Position numbers and translations under genes: made by a program. A stretch of DNA of 36,013 bases, taken from NCBI GenBank assembly GCA_023391155.1, contig JAEWBM010000016.1:1-36013 (forward strand), read 5' to 3'. The notes under the pieces are model-generated. The model did no database searches. It saw nothing but the letters and a program-made list of their open reading frames with translations, and was not told the origin of the DNA. The stretch is from Acidobacteriota bacterium (GTDB lineage Bacteria > Acidobacteriota > Blastocatellia > Pyrinomonadales > Pyrinomonadaceae). The number at the start of each line of letters is the position of its first letter. Position 1 is the stretch's first letter. Positions 29,957 to 36,013 of the stretch are shown one piece after another.

Positions 29957-30349
29957 TTATCCCGCCCACTTTTCGGCCATGTCGCCGACGACGGGGAACT
30001 TGAACTTTTGGCCTTGGTAGCCTTTGATGCAGCCATAGATCATCGCCGCGAGGAAGATGACAATGACTACAAGCGACAGCAGGCTGAACAACGATGCTAA
30101 AAGGCTCGAACCGGTTACTATCCCGATCATCGAACCCAAGATCGATACCGCGATAATGGCAACGATATAAATTGCAGTGATCAACAAAGATTGAAATGCG
30201 TGAAAACGCATAAAGCGGTCGTTCTTTTCCGTCACCAGGACGATGATGCTGTAGATAAGGCTGATGGCGCAGACCGGCATATATACCAGCAGGGCACCAA
30301 CATTAGTATCCAGGCCAAGGGCGGTTTTACCGCCTGACATATTTTGCAT
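29957..30349 (-). CDS. DUF4870-like small membrane protein
   Basis: A 130-residue membrane protein with about three to four hydrophobic segments (VGALLVYMPVCAISLIYSII, then LLITAIYIVAIIAVSILGSM, then SLLSLVVIVIFLAAMIYGCI). The conserved features RFMRFHAFQSLLI between the first and second helices and FPVVGDMAEKWAG at the C-terminus are those of the DUF4870/Tic20-like family. Function unknown. The Shine-Dalgarno AAAGGAG is about 16 bases before ATG 30349, longer than ideal. It is divergent from purS. Confidence 0.75.
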   Translation of the reverse strand: MQNMSGGKTALGLDTNVGALLVYMPVCAISLIYSIIVLVTEKNDRFMRFHAFQSLLITAIYIVAIIAVSILGSMIGIVTGSSLLASLFSLLSLVVIVIFLAAMIYGCIKGYQGQKFKFPVVGDMAEKWAG

Positions 30350-30468
30350 AATGCTTTTTTATTTTCTCCTTTAGAGGTTTCGTCTTGAAAATAACTGTAT
30401 GCAGAAGAGACTGCGTGAAACTTAACATAAGACGTTGATAAATACAACGGATTGCGTAACAATCTAAA

Positions 30469-30490
30469 ATTTATTTCGGAGAAATAAATG
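30469..30490 (+). promoter_or_regulatory. perfect hairpin over the purS ribosome binding site and start
   Basis: ATTTATTTC (30469-30477) is the exact reverse complement of GAAATAAAT (30481-30489), with only GGA in between. The Shine-Dalgarno GGAGAAA and the first two bases of the purS ATG (30488-30490) lie inside this palindrome. As RNA it would fold over the initiation site; as DNA it is a 21-bp palindrome that could bind a dimeric regulator. Confidence 0.5.
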
Positions 30491-30733
30491 AAAGCTAAGG
30501 TATACGTAACATTGAAACCCAGCGTTCTTGATCCCCAGGGAAAGGCTATTCACCACTCGGTCGAGCTGCTCGGCTTTGACCGGATAAACGACATTCGACA
30601 GGGCAAATATTTTGAGATCGCCCTCGGCGAGGGATTGTCCGAGGCGGATGCCCGTGAGGCCGTCGAGAAGATAGCGGGCGACGTGCTGGCAAACCCGGTC
30701 ATCGAAGACTTTCGTGTCGAGATCGGCGAATAG
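30488..30733 (+). CDS. purS: phosphoribosylformylglycinamidine synthase subunit PurS
   Basis: An 81-residue PurS, the small structural subunit of the three-part FGAM synthase (PurS-PurQ-PurL) in purine synthesis. Seen: KAKVYVTLKPSVLDPQGKAI (residues 2-21), LLGFDRINDIRQGKYFEIAL and the final ANPVIEDFRVEI, all typical. The separate small subunit distinguishes this organism from those with the large fused PurL. It is followed by purQ after 36 bases; no purL is in the window. Translation start lies in a hairpin (30469-30490). Confidence 0.93.
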   Translation: MKAKVYVTLKPSVLDPQGKAIHHSVELLGFDRINDIRQGKYFEIALGEGLSEADAREAVEKIAGDVLANPVIEDFRVEIGE

Positions 30734-30769
30734 CCTTTGCGGCACCTTCTTTAAGAAATACCTATTACG

Positions 30770-31474
30770 ATGAAATTTGGAGTAATTGTTTTCCCGGGTT
30801 CGAATTGCGACCACGACGCCTACCATGTGATCTCGAAACATGTCGGCCAGCCGGTGGACTTTATCTGGCACAAAGAGACGGACCTATCGGGCTATGATGC
30901 CCTTTTGATCCCCGGCGGTTTCTCGTACGGAGATTATCTTCGGGCCGGTGCGCTTGCCCGTTTTTCCCCGGTTATGGAGGCCGTGAAAGACTTCGCCGCA
31001 CAGGGTAAGTATGTCTTCGGCATCTGCAACGGGTTTCAGATATTGTGCGAGGCGGGTTTGCTGCCGGGGGCACTAATGCGGAATGCGGATCTCCATTTCG
31101 TCTGCCGACACGTCAATATTCGCGTGGAAAATCAGAACACCCCGTATACGAACCAACTCGAAACAGGCCGGGTGCTGTCTATCCCGGTCGCTCACGCCGA
31201 CGGGAATTACACCTGCGATGACGACACGTTCTATAAGCTCGAGGAAAACGGGCAGATCGTTTTCCGATATTGCGAAGAGGATGGGGAGACGACATCGGCT
31301 TCGAATCCAAATGGGGCCCGGTCGAACATCGCGGGAATATGTAATCTTGACCGAAACGTACTTGGCATGATGCCGCATCCGGAGCGTGCGTGCGAGGAAT
31401 TGCTGGGATCGAATGACGGCCGCGACATCTTTCGCTCGCTTACGCGTGCGATCGAAGCCGCTGAGACTAATTAG
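30770..31474 (+). CDS. purQ: phosphoribosylformylglycinamidine synthase subunit PurQ
   Basis: A 234-residue class I glutamine amidotransferase that supplies ammonia to PurL for FGAM formation. Catalytic triad: Cys in FGICNGFQILCEAGLLPGAL (about residue 85), and His/Glu in MMPHPERACEELLG (about 202-204). The N-terminal KFGVIVFPGSNCDHDAYHV and GGFSYGDYLRAGALARFSPV are family signatures. Length as expected. It is probably cotranscribed with purS and followed by an intrinsic terminator. Confidence 0.95.
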   Translation: MKFGVIVFPGSNCDHDAYHVISKHVGQPVDFIWHKETDLSGYDALLIPGGFSYGDYLRAGALARFSPVMEAVKDFAAQGKYVFGICNGFQILCEAGLLPGALMRNADLHFVCRHVNIRVENQNTPYTNQLETGRVLSIPVAHADGNYTCDDDTFYKLEENGQIVFRYCEEDGETTSASNPNGARSNIAGICNLDRNVLGMMPHPERACEELLGSNDGRDIFRSLTRAIEAAETN

Positions 31475-31494
31475 ACTTGCGACCCTTTACCAAC

Positions 31495-31528
31495 AAAGGC
31501 CGCTTCCGACGAGGAAAGCGGCCTTTTA
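31495..31528 (+). terminator. intrinsic terminator after purQ
   Basis: AAAGGCCGCTT (31495-31505) pairs with AAGCGGCCTTT (about 31516-31526) with a T-run. The A-run on the 5' side also makes it usable for the convergent minus-strand gene ending at 31552. Confidence 0.85.
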
Positions 31529-31551
31529 TCGTTTGACGTCCCGGGGGACGG

Positions 31552-32385
31552 TTACATAACACGTCCGTCGGCGGAGGTGATCTTAACACCGCCGTTGGTG
31601 GTGAATACCTTGATGGGTGCTCCGCCGCCGTTGAGAGATGAGCTGACCCGCTTCGGACGATGGCCACGCTCGGTCGTCGGCTCGACATCCAGTCCCTGGA
31701 TTTCACTCGTGAAACCGCCATTGACCGTTCCCGTCTCGATATTGGCCGAATACAAAGTCGGGAGTTCGAGTTTCACGCCACCGTTGGTCGTCGCGACGTC
31801 GAGTCCCGAGCCGCTCCATGTGGTTCCGGAAAGCGAAACTTTCACGCCGCCATTGGTCGTACGTCCGCGGACATCACCGGCTACGTCTTTAAGGCTAACG
31901 CCGCCATTGACCGTTTCAAACTCGATCGAGCCCTCTACGCCGGAGATGGCAATACCGCCGTTGCTCGCCTTAAGTTCAAGATCAGTATTCCGAGGGACCG
32001 TTATCAGATAGGAAACACTCCATTTCGATTCGTCCGAATCGTTCACCGCCCTTACCGTGCCGCCGGTTTCGATCCGGATATTGCGAGCGGTCGCTTGTGC
32101 CGCATCATCCGTTGAGCCCCATGCGACCACGCACACCTGAACGGTGATCTGGCCGACATCGGCTCCGCGAACAGCGATACCGCCGTTCTTATGGCCGTCG
32201 ACCGATAACCGGCCCCCGGGCAAAGTGAACTCGCGGACCTCATTAAATGAAGAGCGGGAATCGCTTGAATAATTATAATTATTGCAGAAACCTTCGGCCT
32301 TTTGCCCGAAGGCGTCGTCGAGCGGCATTCCAACGAACATGGCCGCGGCGACCGCCATAAGGCAGCCTTTAAAAATTTGACGCAT
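31552..32385 (-). CDS. DUF4097-like secreted beta-repeat protein
   Basis: A 277-residue exported protein. The start at 32385 (MRQIFKGCLMAVAAAMFVGM, a signal peptide) follows GGAGGATA by a few bases; an upstream in-frame ATG lacks this site. The mature part is a repetitive beta structure with at least six Asn-Gly-Gly turns at about 20-30-residue intervals (ASNGGIAISGVEGS, TVNGGVSLKDVAGD, TTNGGVKVSLSG, TTNGGVKLELPTL, TVNGGFTSEIQG, TTNGGVKITSADG), the hallmark of DUF4097-type proteins. They are thought to form a solenoid, with roles unknown. It lies 90 bases downstream of the next minus-strand gene. Confidence 0.78.
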   Translation of the reverse strand: MRQIFKGCLMAVAAAMFVGMPLDDAFGQKAEGFCNNYNYSSDSRSSFNEVREFTLPGGRLSVDGHKNGGIAVRGADVGQITVQVCVVAWGSTDDAAQATARNIRIETGGTVRAVNDSDESKWSVSYLITVPRNTDLELKASNGGIAISGVEGSIEFETVNGGVSLKDVAGDVRGRTTNGGVKVSLSGTTWSGSGLDVATTNGGVKLELPTLYSANIETGTVNGGFTSEIQGLDVEPTTERGHRPKRVSSSLNGGGAPIKVFTTNGGVKITSADGRVM

Positions 32386-32475
32386 AAAAATATCCTCCAG
32401 TGTATTTACGTGTGGAGATGTTGCTTCCACGTAGATAACACCGCTGCGGATATTTCTGTGACAATCAAATCTTGG

Positions 32476-32850
32476 CTATTGCCAGTAGATATCGAGGAGA
32501 TATTCGTCGTCACCGCCGCGGCTGTCGTCAATCTCGACGATGGCGGTGAAATTGTTTGAAGCGTCCGGTTGTTGGACGACGGTCACGCTCCCGCGTCCAT
32601 CTTTGCGATTCACTCTTACGGTAACAGCCGCGTTCGGGAGGGCCGCGGTAAAGCTATAGCTGCCCGTGGGCATCTGGCGTCCGCTGACGTTCTGTTCGCT
32701 CAGGGATGTGCCGGTGATCGAGATCCGCACCTTCGCATCGACCTCACCTTTCCAAAACACGCGGCCTTGGTTGGAGGACGAGTCCTGTGCCGCGACCGAT
32801 AAGGCCGAAGCCGCTATAAGGAGAAGAAGGGGGAAAAATGATCTGAGCAT
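32476..32850 (-). CDS. small secreted hypothetical protein
   Basis: A 124-residue exported protein. The start at 32850 (MLRSFFPLLLLIAASALSVA, signal peptide ending at AAQ) has GAGGTG just upstream; an earlier ATG adds seven residues without a site. The mature part is a small beta-rich domain (VFWKGEVDAKVRISITG, then SYSFTAALPNAAVTVRVNRK and FTAIVEIDDSRGG). Not recognised as a named family. It is upstream of and colinear with the DUF4097-like gene, so both may be secreted together. Confidence 0.7.
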   Translation of the reverse strand: MLRSFFPLLLLIAASALSVAAQDSSSNQGRVFWKGEVDAKVRISITGTSLSEQNVSGRQMPTGSYSFTAALPNAAVTVRVNRKDGRGSVTVVQQPDASNNFTAIVEIDDSRGGDDEYLLDIYWQ

Positions 32851-32947
32851 ATACACCTCGGTGCTGCGCAATAGCGGAATCTGTTGGTTTTACATAAGAT
32901 AGGGCCGAACAAATACTAGCGCCGATCTGCCGCTGTTGGCAAGAGTC

Positions 32948-33955
32948 TCAACTGACGCTAACCTCCAGGCCCTCTTTCGAAACGTGCCAGTCGAGAACCT
33001 CGACACCGTCGAGATCCGCGATCGCCGCCTCGACATCACGGCGCCGGCCCTCTTCACAGAAGAAGGCGATGCACCCGCCGCCGCCGGCCCCGCAGACCTT
33101 GGGAGCGATGGCTCCCGCACGCTCGGCGGTGTCAATGATCTCGTCCATATGCGGCGTCGTGATATTCGGCGAAAGACGTTTTCGCAAGGGGTGGGCATCG
33201 GCGAGTATAGATCCGACCGCGTCCCAATTTCCCGCGACGAGGGCCTCGCGCAAAGCGAGAGCTCCATCGCGAATGCCGTCGAATATCTCGAATATCGCTT
33301 TATCGCCGTCGATGTGCCGTTTGGTGATCTCCCAATTGTTCGTGCCGGAATTGCGCGGTTCCCCCGTGTAGCACAGTGCGGTGCGGCTTTCGAGAGTCGT
33401 GATATCGACCTCGAGTGGAGCACGGCGGATGCCGTCAACGCTGAACTCGATCGACGCTGCCGACCCGTATTGCGCCGAATAGTAATCCTGAAAACCGGTC
33501 GGAACGCGGATCACCTGACACTCGACGTTCGCGGCCAGGGGAATGAACTGCTCCGGCTTATAGCGTCCGCCGACCAGCTCATTGAGAGCCCCGATGCAGG
33601 CAATGTTCAGCGTTGACGAACCAGCGAGTCCGGCTCCGGCCGGGGCTTCCGATTCCGTCGTCATATGAAAGCCGGCCGTCGGGCGAAAATGATAGACCAG
33701 CTTCGACAGCAGTTCGAGCCGAGGCTCGGTTTTCAGCGTGTCGAGCTCCGCCAGCGTGGTTTCGAAACGAACCCCGCGGTCGACCGATTCGAGAATGATC
33801 CGATCATCTTCACGAGTTTCGATCCGGCACCGGGCCTTGAGCGAGATGGCGAAATTTAGGGTGGCCGCCCCCTCGTGAAACAAAAAGAGCGGCGGAATAT
33901 CAATGGTACCCCCCGCTAAGTCAACTCGAGTCGGGGCGGACGATTCGATCAGCAC
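32948..33955 (-). CDS. GHMP family kinase (sugar or mevalonate kinase-like)
   Basis: A 335-residue ATP-dependent small-molecule kinase of the galactokinase/homoserine kinase/mevalonate kinase/phosphomevalonate kinase superfamily. Three motifs: SAPTRVDLAGGTIDIPPL at the N-terminus (residues 6-23), the phosphate-binding EAPAGAGLAGSSTLNIA (about 103-119) and the C-terminal VCGAGGGGCIAFF (about 287-299). The opening P-x-R-V-D-x-x-G-G-x-x-D resembles D-glycero-D-manno-heptose 7-phosphate kinase and fucokinase-type members, so a sugar-phosphate substrate is more likely than mevalonate, but no neighbouring pathway gene supports a specific one. Confidence 0.85.
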   Translation of the reverse strand: MLIESSAPTRVDLAGGTIDIPPLFLFHEGAATLNFAISLKARCRIETREDDRIILESVDRGVRFETTLAELDTLKTEPRLELLSKLVYHFRPTAGFHMTTESEAPAGAGLAGSSTLNIACIGALNELVGGRYKPEQFIPLAANVECQVIRVPTGFQDYYSAQYGSAASIEFSVDGIRRAPLEVDITTLESRTALCYTGEPRNSGTNNWEITKRHIDGDKAIFEIFDGIRDGALALREALVAGNWDAVGSILADAHPLRKRLSPNITTPHMDEIIDTAERAGAIAPKVCGAGGGGCIAFFCEEGRRRDVEAAIADLDGVEVLDWHVSKEGLEVSVS

Positions 33956-34002
33956 AGATAAAGACCTCGTTGTAAGAATTATTAAAAACTATCTAAAGGT
34001 GA

Positions 34003-34019
34003 CGCGATATATTATCGCA
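34003..34019. promoter_or_regulatory. GCGATA-TAT-TATCGC palindrome between the GHMP kinase and DedA genes
   Basis: GCGATA (34004-34009) is the reverse complement of TATCGC (34013-34018) with a 3-base centre. It lies 49 bases upstream of the GHMP kinase start on the minus strand, where an operator would be expected. No T-run follows, so it is not a typical terminator. Confidence 0.35.
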
Positions 34020-34047
34020 AATGGGGGCGAAATAAATAACGGCCGGG

Positions 34048-34800
34048 TCATTTTTCTGCGGCCTGCGAGGCGCCCTTTGCCGCGGGGGTCTGCTGGGCCT
34101 CACCGTCTTCTTTATTCGGCTCACGGGTAAGGTGAAGCCGTTCCGAAAGATCGTGGAGCTTCACTTGGGCAACTTCCTCGACGTGGTGGAGCTTTTCCTC
34201 GATCTTGTGAATGGTCTCGGGGTCCGCCTCCTCGACCCGCTCCGAAAGCCAGAAACGCTCAACGGCATACAGGCCGACAACTACAAAAAGGATGACGAAG
34301 AACAGCACGATCCCGATCTGTTGAAAGTCGCCGATGATCGTGGTGACGGCCCCGCTGAAGAAATAGCCCGTCCCTGCGAGAACCAATACCCAGACGAAAC
34401 AGCTGATGAAATCGAGCAACAGAAAACGCGGAAAGGGCATTCGCCCGATGCCATAGAAAACGCACATCGCGGCCCTGATCCCGTATATGTATTTAGAGAT
34501 TATGATCGCGAATGTGCCGAATTTGTCGATGAGCTTTTTGACCCTCGGCTGGGCCATTTGATAGAAGCGGTAATGCTTTGCGTTCTTATGGAAGATGCGG
34601 CCGATGCCGTAGGCGATGTGGTCGCCGGCCATCCCGCCAAGCGTGCCAAAGAGGAGTACCTTCGCGAAGCTGTACTGGCCAAAAAATCCGCCCTGTGCCA
34701 TCGCTCCCGAGACCAGAAGCGTGATGTCGCCTTCGACCATACAGAGAGCGAAAACCGCGTAAATACCATATTCCGCGATTATGTGTGAAAGCTCATCCAT
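34048..34800 (-). CDS. DedA family membrane protein with coiled-coil tail
   Basis: A 250-residue DedA/SNARE-associated (VTT-domain) integral membrane protein, a family proposed to flip polyprenyl-phosphate or phospholipids and to depend on the proton motive force. Seen: FALCMVEGDITLLVSGAMAQ near residue 17 with the conserved acidic pair region, GTLGGMAGDHIAYGIGR, the SKYIYGIRAAMCVFYGIGRM motif (F/Y-x-x-x-R-x-x-x-x-x-x-x-G, about 103-122) and further membrane helices to about residue 185. The last 60 residues are charged and helical (IHKIEEKLHHVEEVAQVKLH), an extra cytoplasmic coiled coil. The gene starts at 34800 with no strong ribosome binding site. Confidence 0.85.
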   Translation of the reverse strand: MDELSHIIAEYGIYAVFALCMVEGDITLLVSGAMAQGGFFGQYSFAKVLLFGTLGGMAGDHIAYGIGRIFHKNAKHYRFYQMAQPRVKKLIDKFGTFAIIISKYIYGIRAAMCVFYGIGRMPFPRFLLLDFISCFVWVLVLAGTGYFFSGAVTTIIGDFQQIGIVLFFVILFVVVGLYAVERFWLSERVEEADPETIHKIEEKLHHVEEVAQVKLHDLSERLHLTREPNKEDGEAQQTPAAKGASQAAEK

Positions 34801-34880
34801 ATACTATTGCTAAGGGCCGGAGCGGGCAGACTTAAACAGGTTACCCCCCTGCTGTAGATGAGTCAAACAACTGAAAAAGC

Positions 34881-34906
34881 AAAAGGCGGCCATTCGCGGG
34901 CCGCCT
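34881..34906 (-). terminator. intrinsic terminator for the lectin-domain gene
   Basis: GGCGGCC (34885-34891) pairs with GGCCGCC (34899-34905) around a 7-base loop. On the minus strand the stem is followed by TTTTGCTTTTTC, ending the transcript of the gene that stops at 34928. Confidence 0.85.
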
Positions 34907-34927
34907 CTTCCGTGACTGAACCTTATA

Positions 34928-35674
34928 TTAATCGGTGCCTTCGGGCCGGATCTCGATCTTGACCGTAAAGGCCCCCGAATTATCACTCAAATTCCCCTCG
35001 TTCACGCCGAGAAAAAGAGCCCCGTCGCGTTGTGCTGTAAACTCCCGCTCGGCCCCGATGTAGATAAAGTCGTTGTTATCGTCGCCGATCACGGCGATCA
35101 GGGCTCCAGTCGGAACGGCGGGCATCAGCTTGCCTTCATCTTCGATCTCGTAAAGGCCGGCGGGGGAGGACAAACGCCCTTCGCCGATCGAAACCTCGCC
35201 GTCGCCGGTGATCCGTATCTGCTGGCCTTTTCGTACTACCCAGCCGGAATTTGTCCAGCCGTTGGCGGTGTCATCGGCCAGGACGCGGACACTGAGTTCC
35301 ACCGGCTCAGCGGGTGCCGACGTGCGGATGGTCGGGGGCTGGCGTTCAGCTGACGGAATCGGCGTAGGCTGCGGGCGCGCGGGCGGCAAATTCGAAACCG
35401 TCTCTTCGACAACCACCGGCTCCTCTTCGATAATCGGTTGCGGGATCGACCGAGCGACCGGCACCGGGTCGAACTCGATCGATTCGACCTGTTCAGCATC
35501 GAAGGTCATTGTGCGTTCCCGCGATCCCTGGCCGATCGTCACGATGAACTTTCCGCCGGAAAATCCCGTGATCCTGCCCTTGATAATACTGCCGTCTTTG
35601 AGGCGGATGGTATCGGCAAAGGCTGCGGCGGAGAAAACGGCGATTAGCAAAATTGAGATCAGTGTTCGAATCAT
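34928..35674 (-). CDS. secreted protein with C-terminal PA-IL/LecA-like lectin domain
   Basis: A 248-residue exported protein. Signal peptide from 35674 (MIRTLISILLIAVFSAAAFA); a longer frame from 35719 would add 15 residues. Next a small SH3-like beta domain (IRLKDGSIIKGRITGFSGGK, about residues 22-68), a proline/valine/glutamate-rich linker (about 70-125), and a C-terminal jelly-roll (about 128-245) with WTNSGWVVRKGQQIRITGDG, LSSPAGLYEIEDEGKL, VPTGALIAVIGDD and FLGVNEGNLSDNSGAFTVKI. That last set is the pattern of PA-IL/LecA-type calcium-dependent galactose-binding domains. Sugar binding is inferred. Own terminator at 34881-34906. Confidence 0.78.
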   Translation of the reverse strand: MIRTLISILLIAVFSAAAFADTIRLKDGSIIKGRITGFSGGKFIVTIGQGSRERTMTFDAEQVESIEFDPVPVARSIPQPIIEEEPVVVEETVSNLPPARPQPTPIPSAERQPPTIRTSAPAEPVELSVRVLADDTANGWTNSGWVVRKGQQIRITGDGEVSIGEGRLSSPAGLYEIEDEGKLMPAVPTGALIAVIGDDNNDFIYIGAEREFTAQRDGALFLGVNEGNLSDNSGAFTVKIEIRPEGTD

Positions 35675-35867
35675 CGTTTTAGGCAAGTCGTTAAACGGGA
35701 AGAGCAACACACTCCGCACGAGGAGCTTCCAATTAACAAAGATGCAGTCGATAAACCGTCAGTTGTAAATTAAGGGTGCACGCCAACGATTGATTATATA
35801 ACGCGGTGCGGAGTAAGGAAAAAGTTTCGCCCGTTAGGCTGCAAGAATGGGCCACCGCCTGCGTTCT

Positions 35868-35873
35868 TATAAT
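35868..35873 (+). promoter_or_regulatory. candidate -10 box for the right-edge gene
   Basis: TATAAT sits about 72 bases before the start codon at 35945 and just before a strong nested hairpin, so the transcript would begin with that structure. No clear -35 is visible. Confidence 0.35.
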
Positions 35874-35924
35874 GAACGGGGCCGGTCGGGAGGGCGCGGC
35901 GAAAGCCGCTGCCGGCCCACGTTC
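35874..35924 (+). promoter_or_regulatory. nested 5'-leader hairpin with GAAA tetraloop
   Basis: GAACGGGGCCGG (35874-35885) pairs with CCGGCCC-A-CGTTC (35912-35924, one bulged A), and inside it GCGGC (35896-35900) and GCCGC (35905-35909) form a stem closed by GAAA. The structure lies between a TATAAT and the Shine-Dalgarno of the next gene. It could be a structured leader, an mRNA-stabilising element or a small RNA. Confidence 0.5.
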
Positions 35925-35944
35925 ACCTAAATAAGGGGGAAATT

Positions 35945-36013
35945 ATGTTCAAAGCTTTTATATTTACGATCGCTCTCGTGTTCACCGCAGCGGGGGTCGC
36001 TTTCGGATGCACA
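35945..36013 (+). CDS. exported protein, signal peptide only (cut by window edge)
   Basis: Following AAGGGGG, ATG 35945 opens a frame reading MFKAFIFTIALVFTAAGVAF then GCT, running off the end. Basic N-terminus plus hydrophobic core indicates a signal peptide. The cysteine after AFG suggests a possible lipobox, though the window stops too soon to decide. Family unknown. Confidence 0.6.
   Translation, partial: MFKAFIFTIALVFTAAGVAFGCT

Noticed and set aside
32936..33616. 226-residue plus-strand frame
   Set aside because: Antisense to the GHMP kinase, whose three motifs are clear.
34132..34788. 218-residue plus-strand frame
   Set aside because: Antisense to the DedA protein; strongly charged shadow composition.

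Overview
This 36 kb window reads as a gene-dense bacterial chromosome segment with no phage, insertion sequence, CRISPR array, rRNA or tRNA that I can recognise. Base composition is moderately GC-rich by eye. The gene set points to Acidobacteriota, probably a Blastocatellia/Pyrinomonadaceae-like lineage. This is an inference from three kinds of family, not a measured placement: a secreted CSLREA / choice-of-anchor Q beta-helix protein ending in a carboxypeptidase-regulatory-like domain, DUF4097 and PA-IL-lectin-like secreted proteins, and stand-alone PurS/PurQ.

Layout. 1-62: start of a minus-strand DUF488 gene cut by the window edge. 203-4609 (-): a four-gene run in which every junction is an ATGA overlap (membrane GT-C-like protein, acyl-CoA synthetase, PIN-domain toxin, ribbon-helix-helix partner). 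4712-5843 (+): an SDR oxidoreductase and a small Q/G/S-rich repeat protein with a terminator. 5975-8478 (+): a cysteine-synthase-family enzyme and aspartate kinase. 8507-9177 (+): a VapBC module in classical order. 9174-10463 (-): an APC permease. 10569-14997 (+): a tight run of ion channel, CPA/TrkA antiporter, M20 peptidase and dapB. 15098-15787 (-): an unknown protein. 16443-18334 (+): dapA and dapD. 18355-23982 (-): a block of unrecognised, mostly secreted or helical proteins and a large secreted beta-helix protein. 24333-29871 (+): a small acidic protein, an aminotransferase, an M23 peptidase, asd, an AI-2E-type permease and purB. 29957-30349 (-): a DUF4870-like membrane protein. 30488-31474 (+): purS and purQ. 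31552-35674 (-): DUF4097-like protein, small secreted protein, GHMP kinase, DedA protein and a PA-IL-like lectin protein. 35945-36013 (+): the signal peptide of a gene cut by the right edge.

How it fits together. lysC, asd, dapA, dapB, dapD, a class I/II aminotransferase and an M20 deacylase together could carry aspartate to LL-diaminopimelate by the succinylase route; dapF and lysA are not in the window. They are spread over about 20 kb and interleaved with other genes rather than forming one operon. purB, purS and purQ form a second, purine, theme.

Most notable non-gene signals: (i) several families of short-unit degenerate repeats, two of them inserted in frame inside the acyl-CoA synthetase; (ii) helically phased 11-bp direct repeats of TTAGAAA upstream of two neighbouring secreted-protein transcription units, suggesting a shared regulator; (iii) a perfect 9-bp hairpin over the purS ribosome binding site and start; (iv) a nested GAAA-tetraloop hairpin leading into the last gene; (v) a channel with a non-canonical TSIGSDY filter followed, in the same reading frame after its stop, by an antiporter.
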